From assembly GCA_009103225.1 (NCBI GenBank), contig RHPI01003587.1, positions 66,621 to 130,620 on the forward strand: a stretch of 64,000 nt of DNA. The letters are read 5' to 3'. The notes beneath the pieces were generated by a model, which saw only the letters and a program-made list of their open reading frames with translations, was not told the origin of the DNA and searched no databases. Positions 36,190 through 46,610 of this stretch are shown here, one piece after another. The DNA is from Chlorokybus atmophyticus (taxonomy: Eukaryota; Streptophyta; Chlorokybophyceae; Chlorokybales; Chlorokybaceae). The translations under genes and the position numbers were made by a program. The stretch's first letter is position 1; each line of letters starts with the position of its first letter.

Positions 36190-36563
36190 TGTTAGATGGT
36201 ATAGCTGGATGAAAGAACATGTATAGGCGGCGCCTACATGTAGTTGGTACGATCAGCTAAACCTTTATAATTACAGGAGTTACGAGAGTTACGGGAGTTA
36301 CGGCAGTTATGGTCATGATCAACTTTGACTTTGACCATTGACTTTAACCATTGACTAGTGTTGACTAGTGTTGACTTTGATTAAAGTTGACTAGAGTTGA
36401 CTAGTGCTGGGTAGCATAGTATATGAGACACTGTATACTGCTTAAAATAGTGGGTCGCACATTGTCTCCATAATTGGTGTGCTTGCTGCACTTGTCCTTA
36501 GTGTGCACACTTGTGTGTAGGAGGCAAATACACACACACTAGGCGCATCACTAGTTCTCAACA
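36190..36563 (+). repeat. 5' LTR (family 1) of TR-GAG copy 1
   Basis: TGTTAG...CTCAACA. It contains GAGTTACGG repeats, clustered TTGAC hexamers and a TATA-like ATAGTATATGAGACAC before the likely transcript start. Confidence 0.93.
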
Positions 36564-36576
36564 GGTTATGGGCCCA
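36564..36576 (+). promoter_or_regulatory. primer-binding site for an initiator tRNA-Met fragment
   Basis: GGTTATGGGCCCA directly follows the LTR. It is complementary to the anticodon-arm sequence of eukaryotic initiator tRNA-Met, not to its 3' end, as in Drosophila copia. The same site follows the LTRs ending at 47725 and 44311. Confidence 0.8.
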
Positions 36577-36679
36577 CACTCGCTTGTGTGATCGCTTGTG
36601 CTAGTGAGAGAAAGTGTTGAGCATAGGCGCCTACTAGTAGAGTGTTTTTCGGGAGAGGGTGAGTTGTACTATTGTGTAG

Positions 36680-37470
36680 CAAGCAATAGCTGACACAGGA
36701 AGGATGCCCATCGTGTCTCTTGATCTGCACAACTACGCCTCATGGTCGCTGAAGATGAAGTTGGTGCTCATCCGCAAGAAGCTCTGAAGTTTTGTCGATC
36801 CCATCTCCTCCGCATCATTACGGCCAAGAACAGGTGACACTGGTACCTGGACAACGCACTCACAATCAGCTTTTGCGCTGATAGGCTTACACGTTAAAGA
36901 CTTCCATCTCCCTCTTATTGCGGATTGCAAGACTGGATGTGAGGCGTGGAAGGTCTTCGACACCATCTTTAAGGCCAACAGCAACTCGCGCAAGTTGCAG
37001 CTGAGACGCAAGCTGACACTTCTGAAGATGGAGCACAAAGAGCCAATCCAAAAGTACATCTCATGTGCAAGGGAGCTTTGGCAAGACCTTGCAGCAGTGG
37101 CCCACGATGTGAACGAAGAGGAGGTGATGTGGGCAGTCTTAGCTGGCTTAGCAAAAAAGCTTCGCTACGCTAGTGACTGTGTTTGAGTCCTTAGATGTGG
37201 TTTTGAAGTTTGCTGATGTTGTGCTTAAGCTGCTAGCTGTGGAAGGCAAGCTAGATGTTTAGGAGATAGAGAATGGTGGAGAACCTATCGCACTTGCTGC
37301 CTTATCTTCTCAACACACACGAAGCAGGAGCAAAGCAGGTGGTGGGAAGCCATTACGTGACAAAGAGTGTCACTACTGCAAGATAAAGGGCCACTTCATT
37401 CGCGAGTGCCAAAAGAGGATCCTCAATGAGGCAACTAAGGAGGAGCACGCCACGATGGCGATTGCTTTCT
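36680..37470 (+). pseudogene. gag: copia-type gag of TR-GAG copy 1
   Basis: Homologous to the gag at 47835-48620. The start codon position reads ATA (36686-36688) where copy 2 has ATG. An early TGA follows (36786-36788) where copy 2 has TGG. Later frames keep KYISCARELWQDLAAV, EEVMWAVLAGL and a CCHC knuckle near 37370-37410 (CHYCKIKGHFIREC). UBN2-type gags assemble the particle and bind RNA. Too broken to be translated intact. Confidence 0.8.
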
Positions 37471-38108
37471 AACATTGGTGAGGACCTCAACGAGTTGCAG
37501 TGGATGGTGTTCGTCCGTCCTCTCCCACTGCAAGGGCACGTGAAGGACATGCGTAGACGGAGGTCGCAGACAGAAAGGTCTGTGAGAGTTACTGCTAACC
37601 TATGAGTAGTTGCTGGTGTTGAGCTGCATACACTAAAGGTTGCTTTGCTGTGGAGTTGTTTTGGGTAGCACACGGGTGTGCGAAACTAGTTACAACACTT
37701 CACTTGATTGGCATGTAAGGACTGAGTTGTATAGCTAGCTAACAGGAGATGGGAGGGGTGCTTTCTTTGGTAGAAGGGTGTGATCAACCCTTGTACGGCC
37801 TACACTCTGGTATAGCATTGCTAAGGTAGAGAACTCAGTGTAGTGTGTAGCATGGTGTGCCATTGAGGAAGTCTTCGAAACCACCTGAGTAAGATTAGGC
37901 GTGGCGTGGTGGAACCTGATGCGACAACTATGAGGAGTATTGGAATCTTGTAGTCCTGCTGACAAGACAAGGAGAAGGATGGTGTCATGGAGACAAGCAT
38001 CAAGTCCGTGGCAGCAACACATCTGTGAGAGTGTTCAATGGAGTAAGTCAATATGGGTAAGCTTACGAGAAGAACTTGAAGTTCAAGGTCAAGCTACTCG
38101 CGTGGGAG

Positions 38109-38466
38109 TGTTAAGTGGTATAGTTCATTGAAAGAACATGTATAGGCGGCGCCTACATGTAGTTGGTACGATCAGCTTAACCTTCATAGTCACAAGAGTT
38201 ACGGGAGTTACGGCAGTTATGGTCAACCATGATCATACTTAACTTTGACCATTGACTAGTGTTGACTAGTGTTGACTTTGACCAGAGTTGACTAGAGTTG
38301 ACTAGTGCTTAGTAGCATAGCATATGAGACACTGTATACTGCTTAATACAGTGGGTTGCACATTGTCTCTATAGTTGGTGTGTTTGCTACACTTGTCCTT
38401 GGTGTTTGCACACTTGTATGTAGGAGGCAAATACACACACACTACGCGCATCACTAGTTCTCAACA
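38109..38466 (+). repeat. 3' LTR (family 1) of TR-GAG copy 1
   Basis: Begins TGTTAAGTGG after GCGTGGGAG and ends CTCAACA before the TCTCC duplication. It aligns with the 5' LTR, with scattered differences and small deletions. Confidence 0.93.
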
Positions 38467-38739
38467 TCTCCAATGTTGGCATCCAATGTTCTTAGGAGCC
38501 ACAACGTGTACAAATGACCCCTATGCCTTAGCAACTGCTGGAGACACCTGCTACACTGCCAAAGGGATTATGTAATGAAGCAGATCATCTTAATAAAGAA
38601 TCTGACACTTGGTCCAAGGGGATTTATCTATGGTGATTGTAGACTGACAGCATATCCATCTTGTCGCACTACTCACTATATTATTAGGCCTCCCATCTCT
38701 TCTTGGCCTTGTTGTTGACGGAATAGTGGTCTCCACACA

Positions 38740-39010
38740 TTAGTCCATTTGTTCAGTTGCCATTAGCATCTTGTTCGAGTGGCATGATAGTGGCAGCGGC
38801 GTCAGATGTTGACTCCTCAATGAGGCCGACCTCGAGTAGTGCTTGGCAGCGTTGTTCAATTGAACATTTCTCCAGCTTGGACAGCTTGTACTGTCGCCTA
38901 AAGACTGGCACTTCATTGATGAGGTCAATGTCCACACTGTAGACAGAGTAATTGCCCAATTTTTTGACATTGAAGCTAATTTTTGCTCTCCACTTGTTCA
39001 GCAAGGCTTT
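38740..39010 (-). pseudogene. pol: gypsy reverse transcriptase N-terminus, minus strand (methyltransferase family)
   Basis: Reading leftward from 39004: LNKWRAKISFNVKKLG, then LSKLEKCSIEQRCQALLEVGLIEEST. This corresponds closely to 13095-13290 of the plus-strand gypsy. It ends at about 38740, and no catalytic palm remains. Confidence 0.85.
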
Positions 39011-39199
39011 TAGCTATTGTCGAATGGTATCGGTGACGAGGGGGCCCATGCTGTAATCCAAAAACAGTGGCATTGGCCTTTTAAAGGATGTCTTCAACAG
39101 TGACTGCGACCTGCTCCTCCGCACGAGCAATCTCGAGTGTTGTGTAGGTCGGGACGTGTTGAGGGCGATTGATCTACTCCCAATCATGTCCAAAGTCCT

Positions 39200-39660
39200 T
39201 TGGGGACACACGATGGTTATGAATGGCGCAACACGTCTCCAACAACCATACCATGCTTTTCCGATCCATGGTGCGGCCTAGCAATTGTCGCTGTTAACTG
39301 TCGTCAGGGTTGGAAAAGAACACAATGTGTGGGAAGAAACCCATCGCGCATTTGCGCTGTTGGGTATTCGGTTTTTGTAACTAACCTGTGGTGCTGTCCC
39401 ACACCATGCCCTCCCCCCAATCCCGGAAGGCGTATGTGCCACGGTATAAGACCCGTGTAGGGCGCAACGAGGTTGGTTGGGTGGGTTGCACGGGTAGCCT
39501 TGTGATCGTGGTCAAGGATGGCATCCACCTTAAGGCCCTGTGAGCGTGTCCCAAATTGATGTTCTGCCATAAACAATTCTTCCACAGCAGCCATGTTGGT
39601 CAACGTGGCTCGAATGCCGTGTGCGCATGACTCGTGACGTGTTGCGTTATTGATGCGCTA
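39200..39660 (-). pseudogene. C5 methyltransferase C-terminal half in a second gypsy copy, minus strand
   Basis: The reverse strand reads in broken frames: a motif VIII-like ATRHESCAHGIRATLTNMAA, then the AAVEELFMAEH segment and a target-recognition region ending in MGFFP/RDGFLP. Each block matches 12400-12770 of the plus-strand gypsy in order. Motifs I to VI are missing, so the N-terminal half was deleted. It lies between a protease (39930-40140) and an RT start (38740-39010), the same gene order as in the first element, so the methyltransferase is a fixed part of the family. Confidence 0.72.
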
Positions 39661-39929
39661 CGTGTGTTGGCACCTACTATCACGATTACAATGACAGGGA
39701 GTTTTGTAGCAATGCTGTTGCTAGTATACTTGGTTGGCAAGAGCCAAGCCTCCTTTGAGCAGCTAATTTCGCTGCCGGCAGGAAAGGTCCAACTTCAGCC
39801 TAAAAATCCTGTTGTAACTACGGGGACCCGCAACCACACCGTGCCAATCCACCGAAGTGGTGTGAGTAGAGTCGAGACCCACTAGGGTGACAAAAATGGC
39901 ACGCATTGCAATGCCAAATTCTTGTTGCT

Positions 39930-40140
39930 CATTATTTATGAGTGTTGAGGGAGTACGGGCACAATAGCTCTATGGTGACGTCAAGGGTGCGCGCGAGGTG
40001 CTTGCCAATGAGCACGGGCTGTGCGCCGGTGTCCAGCAATACTCTCACTGGTGCTATGCTATTGATGAGCACGTGCTTACCTTGGTGGGCGGTCATGACA
40101 GCGTTGGCTGAGATGCTAAGTGATTCATAAGTATTGAGGA
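39930..40140 (-). pseudogene. gypsy aspartic protease, minus strand (methyltransferase family)
   Basis: The reverse strand reads QGKHVLINSIAPVRVLLDTG followed by AQPVLIGKHLA, matching 11211-11310 and retaining the canonical DTG triad that the first copy lacks. A tail near 39700-39800 resembles the segment after the protease in the first copy. Confidence 0.75.
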
Positions 40141-41675
40141 TATTCTCGAGTCTGATTAGCTCGCCCTGTGGTTGAGGATAGTTTGCCAGAAGATGCAGTG
40201 GAGAAGGGTCCAGGCGCGAACTTTAGTTGAGAAGATCAGGGCGCAGACATAAGTCGAGTCGAGAAAGTTTTGGGCGTGGCGGTAGAACTTTTTCAGATCG
40301 GTGGTTACGTCACTACATGATGCGTGAAAGCTTGTTGAAAAGCTCCAAAAGGTAGCTATGTGGAACAACTTGGAGCGCAGGAGTTGGTTAACATCTACAT
40401 CCCTAGTGTTAAGTGTAGAAGACGTGATGGCCACTAGAGTAGACAGGTGCAACTGGCAGGTATAAAAGCCCGCAGCATGACTTCATTGTAATCCTGATAG
40501 AGCCTTTGCTATTAGGCTTGTGTGTATGCTCGAGTACAACGTGTGTACTTGTGCTTGCATTAACTCCATGCATGATCAGTTGATGTTCAGTAGAGGAAGA
40601 GAAGGGTGTGGAGGCAAGGGCAATAGTGGGTTGTGCTGCCACAGCTGTGCGCTTGTTTGTGCCGGATGAGTCATTGAGTCGTGGTTGGTATGTCGGGCCC
40701 GAGGCGGCGCCAACTAATGGTGGTGGTGGGTGCAAAGGTCCTACTCCACCAGCTGTTGGTAAAGGCAGAGGTAGAACTCACACACGAGTTACATGCGACA
40801 CACAGCTTATGCTGGGGGGTCGCTATGGGTCGATCGCATGGTGGCTATGCCCAGCACCCAAGTGCATTACAATACAAGTGTACAAGTGCATAGTTATAGG
40901 CTGATGTACACACAAGTCTACACTAGAGTGCTAGGCTACAATTATTGGAACTATTTTTTCACATCAGGTGCGAAATTCACGCGCTTTTTGGGTCTTCGAT
41001 TGGGTGACGGTACCATCGCCGCTAATGCAGAGGTCAGAGCCTGAGAAGCCTGTACACCTGCAAAATAAACCACACTTGACACCCACACCAAGGATGGCGC
41101 CGCTGTGCTAGGGTTTCATGTAAGTAGATAAGGAGTGTGAGACTCACAACTCACACCTAGTTAGTGCTTGTGCCCCAAGTGCGCAAGGCATTGGGAGCAC
41201 AAGAGTTTCATAACTTATTAACGAGTTTTTGCGATTATAGGCGCGCATTTCATTCACTTCATGAACTCACATACCTCCTTGGTAGTGTCCGTGTGGACCG
41301 AGCCCTTCAGCTGGTTGGCGAGGGTAGGCACGCCAGTCCAGCTCCCTCAAGTTGTTGAAGCGCACTGCGTGAGTAGATTTTGTGATCAACATGGCGTCAT
41401 ATGTGGCGATGGGCTAGTTGTAGTAGTTGTGGAACTCGTCCGCTCGAGGCATGAGCTCATTACACAGGTGGCCTTCAGCTGCTAACTGAAGCTATTGCGT
41501 GCAACCATGCATGGCATACAACATAGACACGCAATGGTGGAACTTGTACTGCGCAGCACCAGTATAGAACTCACTTTGGAGTAAATTGTACAAAAAGGAC
41601 GCGAGCCGCGTCGGCGCTGGGCCTTAACTGTGGGTCCTACAAAAAGACCACCCTGGACTAAAACAGCTATAACCG
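40141..41675. other. no supportable gene
   Basis: Probably the 5' continuation (reverse orientation) of the minus-strand gypsy remnant, but no gag motif or zinc knuckle could be read. A minus-strand frame 40156-40452 is coding-like yet unrecognised. TG/AC-rich text occurs at 40860-40930. Confidence 0.35.
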
Positions 41676-41959
41676 TGTTGAGTAGCTGATTTGATGTCAC
41701 AAGATCAGAAAGCTAGCTTAGAGTCATAATAGTTTTCATAGACAAGATTGACTACATATATGTCATGAGAGTTATATAATCCACACATAATATGATCTAT
41801 TTTCAATACTCCTATATAAGCATCTTGGCTAGTTTCTTACTCCAAGTCTTTGCTTCAATGTCTAATCCCTCACAACAATACTCCTGTATACTCCTATATA
41901 AGCATCTTGGCTAGCTTCTTACTTAAAGTCTTTGCTTCAATGTCTAGTCCCTCACAACA
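41676..41959 (-). repeat. copia LTR, family 3, with internal 80-bp tandem duplication
   Basis: It starts TGTTGAGTAGC and ends CCCTCACAACA (TG...CA). A block with ACTCCTATATAAGCATCTTGG through CTCACAACA occurs twice (about 41808-41877 and 41891-41959). It directly follows the copia RNase H remnant in reverse orientation, so it is that element's 3' LTR. Confidence 0.65.
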
Positions 41960-42380
41960 GGTCTTAAATTTCATGGTAGACGATGCCTCGGTTATGTAAC
42001 TAGCCAGCATGTCTTCAATTCTACAATAACTGAACTTTAACTCTACTCTTGCCACTCTGTGACTCTCACAAACTGATGATGCATATCCATGTGCTTGCCT
42101 TTTAGTGAGAAAATTGGGTTCCTCAGCAACTTCACAGCTCCCTAGTTGTCGTAGACAATTGCCACTCTATATGGAAAATGTCCAAGATCCGCCACCAGTC
42201 TCTTTGGTCCAAGTACTACCTTAGCATCTGAAGCAAATGCCACGTGCTTTGCTTCTGCAGTGGATGCGAACACAATAGCCTACATCTTGCTCATCACCCC
42301 ACCACCAAGCTTGTACGCATAACCAATAGTTGAGCTTCGTACATTAGCATCACCAGCATAGTTTGCACCATAATAGCCTT
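41960..42380 (-). pseudogene. pol: Ty1/copia RNase H remnant, minus strand
   Basis: Reverse strand: ANYAGDANVRSSTIGYAYKLGGGVMS, then STAEAKHVAFASDAK, LGHFPYRVAIVYDN and KGKHMDMHHQFVRV, broken by stops. It parallels the RNase H at 50233-50600. Upstream pol and gag are absent. Confidence 0.8.
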
Positions 42381-42867
42381 ATAGATCTAAACAATGAGAA
42401 GCTTACACATGCACAAATGCAAACAACATCATCGTCAAGACTGGTTTTATACCCTCCAGCTACACATGCTTCTACTCCAGAGTGTATTGCATGTAGTACA
42501 CTCGATCGTAACCTGCGCATTGAGTTGCGCCACGTAGCTAGCCTTAAGAGCTTTATATCAAGCCGCCATATATGCCATATGGTAGAGTAGCCGCCAGCTA
42601 TCTATTATCATTCTTCTAGCCGCACCAAAAGCTTTTAGACTCGAATCCGCGCCACGCTTGGCCTTCTGTTAACCAAAGTCCTCACCTGAACATTCTCGAG
42701 TCTTCGCCTCAAAACCTTTTGACGGCTATCCCAACATTCTATAAAGGGCAAGCTGACTTACTGACCTGCTAGCCTATATGTAGAAATATCCTCAACAAGC
42801 CTTGCAGCTCCACACTGCCCCAACCACACTTGATGCCCATTACTGCAAATGTTTGTAAATAGTGCAG

Positions 42868-43252
42868 TGTTGAAGGTTAAGCATATGAGGTTTGCTAATA
42901 TAGTATGCTTATAATACAATTAGCTTGTTGATGTTACTTAGACCGTATGCAGCGGTTACGCTATGGGAGTTACTTTCAATTGAAGTTATGACAGTTATGG
43001 TCAACTGAAACCGCTGACTAGTGTTAACTTTAGCTGTTGGCTTGTGTTGATTAGAGTTGACTCTGAGTAGAGTTGACTCGCTCTTTTTTATGTTTAGTAG
43101 CTTAGCATACAAGTCACTACATGCGGCGCACACAAGTGGCAATTGCAATACATTTCTTTTTGATATTGACATGCTCATATGTTACACTTAGTGTTCCCCT
43201 AGTGGGAGCGCATGTGTAAGGTAGGGCGCATACGAGCTAACTAGTCTTAACA
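42868..43252 (+). repeat. copia LTR, family 2
   Basis: TGTTGAAGG...GTCTTAACA. A primer-binding site AATTATGGGCCCA (43253-43265) follows, so this is a 5' LTR. It shares the architecture of family 1 (GGGAGTTAC, CTAGTGTTAAC arrays) but is clearly diverged. The reverse copy is at 26607-26965. Confidence 0.75.
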
Positions 43253-43545
43253 AATTATGGGCCCACACATACTAAGGAGCGTGTGAAGTTGTGGTTGCTA
43301 GTAAGGGAGTAGGTTGCAAGTTCTGTGTGTACTGGAGGGGCAACCAAACCGGAGGCATGGACAACAACTTGTTGCAAGGTCATCGGCGAGCCAGTGGATG
43401 TGGACAACTACAGTACATTATGTATCAAGATGGAATTGTTGCTTGTACACAAGGACATGTAGATGTATGTGAACCCCGAGGAGGAAGTGCCTTCAGGGAA
43501 GGAGGAGAAAATGGTGGCAATCTCCTGGTAATGTTGAAAGCTGGG
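43253..43545 (+). pseudogene. gag: copia primer-binding site and gag start, truncated
   Basis: After the PBS, one frame reads VDVDNYSTLCIKMELLLVHKDMW, matching the start of the copia gag at 44424-44510 (LDNYGTWSIRMQMLLMHKDLW). It breaks off at about 43545, before the reversed family-1 fragment. Confidence 0.6.
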
Positions 43546-43609
43546 TAAATCTAGCTTGATGCCCAGTGCGAGCATTAGCGTTGGTGCAGGCGTTCTTTAT
43601 CTATTATCA

Positions 43610-44035
43610 TCTATAAAAGTCAAGCTGATCGTACCAACTACATGTAGGCGCCGCCTATACATGTACTTTCAACGAGCTATACCATTTAACACTCCCACGC
43701 GAGCAGCTTGACCTTGAACTTCAAGATCTTCTCGCAAGCTTACCCACATTAACTTACTCCATCGAACACTCCCACGGATCTGTTGCTGCCACGGACTTGA
43801 TGCTTGTCTCCATGGCACCATCCTTCTCCTCGTGCTGCCAAAGGAACTATATAGTTCCAATACTCCTTGTTTCCTCCTCATAATTGTCGCATCAGGTTCC
43901 ACCACGCCACGCCTGACCTTGCTCAAGTGGTTTCGAAGACTCCCTCAATGGCAAACTGTGCTATAAACTACACTGAGTTCTCTACCTTAGCAATGCTGTA
44001 CCAGAGTGTAGGCCGTGCAAGGGTTGATCATATGG
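43610..44035 (-). repeat. fragment of a family-1 copia/TR-GAG element, reverse orientation
   Basis: The reverse complement matches the 3' internal part and the first 80 bp of the 3' LTR of the elements at 36190 and 47332, including GCGTGGGAGTGTTAAATGG and the GGCGGCGCCTACATG block. It is truncated on both sides (about 43610 and 44035). Confidence 0.85.
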
Positions 44036-44040
44036 GAGGC

Positions 44041-44311
44041 ATCTGAGTTATGGTCAACGGTCGTTACGGGAGTTACGGGAGTTACAGTCAACCTTGGTCA
44101 ACGTTGACTTTGACTTTGACTTTGACCATTGATTTTGACTTTGACTAGTGTTGACTTTGACTGGAGTTGACTAGTGTTGACTAGTGTGACTAGCACTCAT
44201 TAGTGTACTATCTAAGACACTGTATGTTGTGTAATACAGTAAGATCTGCTCTTCACTTGTTGGCGCCACACTTGTGCGTGTGCATTGTTGCTACTGTGCA
44301 ATCTCTCAATA
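44041..44311 (+). repeat. 5' LTR (partial) of the copia element
   Basis: It aligns with 50760-51041 of the 3' LTR from GAGTTATGGTCAACGG to CTCTCAATA. The first 60-70 bp are missing at the junction with the reversed fragment. TTGAC clusters and GAGTTACGG repeats are present. Confidence 0.85.
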
Positions 44312-44324
44312 GGTTATGGGCCCA
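44312..44324 (+). promoter_or_regulatory. primer-binding site of the copia element
   Basis: GGTTATGGGCCCA, identical to the PBS of the two TR-GAG elements and complementary to the anticodon region of initiator tRNA-Met. Confidence 0.8.
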
Positions 44325-44402
44325 TATTAGCGCTAGCATAGCACACACAAGTTGGTATAGCTTGGGGAGGCGCCGTCGTCATTACAGGCTAGCAAAGGAA
44401 GC

Positions 44403-45112
44403 ATGGCGACCAGCTACGACAAGGTGAATGTCGAATCACTGGACCTGGATAACTATGGGACATGGAGCATCCGAATGCAGATGCTACTCATGCACAAAGA
44501 TCTATGGTCGGTGGTGGATCCCACGGAGCGCCCTCTTGACTTGGAGGACGCACCCACCAAAGAAAAACTCCAATCAGGCACATGCGTTGATAGGATGGAA
44601 TGTGGTGCAGCATCACTTAGCGCTTGTTGCGCGTTGCAAGTCTGTTAGAGAATTGTGGCAAAAGTTTTCTAAGGTTTATAAGGCCAAGAACAATGCTATG
44701 AAGTTGCAGTTGAGGAAGCAGTTAAATGCTTTACGAAAGGATGCTGCCGAACCTGTCATGAAATTCATCTCACATGCCAGGCAGCTGTGGGACGACTTGC
44801 TTGCCATTGGACCTGAAGTGAAGGAGGTGGAGGTGGTCTGGGTCATCCTTGCTGGCTTGCCCAAGGAGTTCGAGATCATCGTCACTATTATGGAGTCAAC
44901 CAGTAAGGAGCTCACCCTCAAGACCATCACTCCACGCCTACTTCAAGTCGAGCAACGCGCATCCACTTCACACCAGGATGAGGCTGAAGCAGTGGCATTC
45001 GCGGCACAATCCAATCCACGCTTCAACAACAACAATGGTGGTGGGAAAAAGGAGACGCGTAACAGCCACTACTGCGACAAGAAGGGACACTTAAAGAAGG
45101 ACTGCCGACAGT
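44403..45112 (+). pseudogene. gag: copia gag (UBN2 type) with zinc knuckle
   Basis: It starts at ATG 44403 (MATSYDKVNVESLDLDNYG). A frameshift near 44575 moves to the frame of 44428-45114: ALIGWNVVQHHLALV, SVRELWQKFSKVYKAKN, VMKFISHARQLWDDLLAIG, VVWVILAGLPKEFE. The knuckle near 45064-45110 reads HYCDKKGHLKKDC, with the first Cys replaced by the preceding residue pattern, and stops follow at 45112. Gag forms the virus-like particle. Confidence 0.85.
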
Positions 45113-45147
45113 AGAAGCGCGATTAGCAACAGAAACAAGGTTCTAAT

Positions 45148-46610
45148 ATGCATGCTGTAGCACTTGCTGCTAGCACTACTGCTATCGAGAGCGCTTGGTT
45201 GTTGGATTCTGCGTGCACCCAGCATATGACCCCACATAGACATGAGTTCCAGGAATATCATGCTCTGAGCGCTGCTGCTGCTGTGAAAGTGAGCTTTGGT
45301 AACAAGCTGCACTTGCAAGCTGTGGGAGTGGGCACCGTCATTCTACACATAAAGGTGGCGGGCGCTACACAAGAAGTGGCCCTGAAAGAGGTAATCCACG
45401 TGGCGGGACTAGCCTCCAGCCTGTCTTCTGTCCGAAGAGCTACAAGCGCGGGCGGCAAAGTTGACTTAACTGCTGCGAAGTGTCAAGTTGAAAAACATCA
45501 TTGTTGTGGAGGGCACACTGCTAGGAAGTCTGTATTGCATCCAACTGGACCGGCCGCATGCGATGTCTGCGGCAGTCACTGCATTAGCAACAGCACTTCT
45601 ATGGCATCGGCGATTCGGACAACTTGGGTGGGACAACATGGCAAGATTGGTGGCTGAAGGCATGGTGAATAAGATCAACATACAAGTGGAGGACATGAAA
45701 GCAGCAAAAGGTGATCTATGCGAGACGTGTGTGTTGAGCAAGATGCCTAGGCAACCCTTTCCCACGTCTTACCGCACCTGTACAGCACCCTTGCAGTTCG
45801 TACACATGGACGTGTGCGGACCCATGCCAATTGCATCCGTAGGAGGAAGTTGATACGTTGCCACTTTCTTAGATGACTTCAGCAAGCTATCTACCATTGT
45901 ACCTGTTGCTGCGAAATCAGATGTTGCTGCTGTAGTCAAGAGGACTCTCACTTCACTGGCTACACAAGCAAAGACAAAGGAATTGGCATTGAGAAGTCAT
46001 CGGGGCGCCAAAAACCTCAACCACACCTTGAAAAGCTACCTGGAAGAGCTCAGTATCAAGCATGAGACCACTGCACCTTACACCCCTGAGCAAAATGGTG
46101 CTGCTGAGCGTCTCAACCGCACACTTGTGGAGTGTGTGCGTGCCATGCTTACAGATACAAAGCTGAAGAAAGCTTTATGGGCTGAGGCATTTGCCACGGC
46201 CAACTACATCCGTGACAGGTCTCCTACGAGCAACAAAGCCAAGACCCCGTGGGAGTTGTTTCATGGTGAGAAGCCCAATGTTACGCACATGCGTGTGTTT
46301 GGAGCCAAGGCATATCCGCACGTCCTTAAGCACTTGAGGAGGAAGCTGGAGAATGTGAGGGAGACAGGCGTCTTTGTATAATATGAGCCCAACTCCAAGG
46401 CGTACAGGATCTTGCATGCGGACGGCAAGATTATAATTCGAAGGGATGTTGTCTTCGACGAGAAGATGGTGGCAACAACATTGACAACACCTTCACCAAT
46501 TATGGACATTGACATTACCGATAAGCCGAAAGTCGTCGTCGCACCACTTGTCAATATGCAGGTCCCCTGGCGATGCGCAACACCTCGAGGAGGAAGTGAT
46601 TGCACCTGTT
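45148..46610 (+). pseudogene. pol: copia protease, GAG-pre-integrase and integrase
   Basis: Protease: WLLDSACTQHMT (DSA for DSG). After a frame change near 45490: GAG-pre-integrase LLWHRRFGQLGWDNMARLV with the zinc-domain His pair and CETCVLSK. Integrase core: HMDVCGPM (first Asp), then LRSHRGAKNLN, where His replaces the catalytic Asp of RSDxG, and EQNGAAERLNRTL (Glu). Stops occur after SVGGS (45852-45854) and after TGVFV (46379-46381). The linker YEPNSKAYRILHADGKI follows. Integration activity is lost. Confidence 0.88.

Larger units (their letters stand above)
36190..38466 (+). mobile_element. non-autonomous copia-type element with gag only (TR-GAG-like), copy 1
   Basis: Complete: 5' LTR 36190-36563, primer-binding site from 36564, gag remnant, non-coding stretch, polypurine GTGGGAG just before the 3' LTR at 38109-38466. 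The 5-bp target duplication TCTCC is perfect (36185-36189 and 38467-38471). There is no protease, integrase or RT. It has the same organisation as the element at 47332-49644. Its PBS and polypurine tract match the pol-encoding copia at 44041-51041, the likely helper (inference). Confidence 0.93.

Noticed and set aside
40156-40452. Minus-strand ORF as gypsy capsid
   Set aside because: Position is suggestive but no capsid motif or match to the other gag copies could be shown.
40608-40904. ORF with Gly-rich middle as a gene
   Set aside because: Needs a GTG start and matches no known domain; flanked by transposon remnants.
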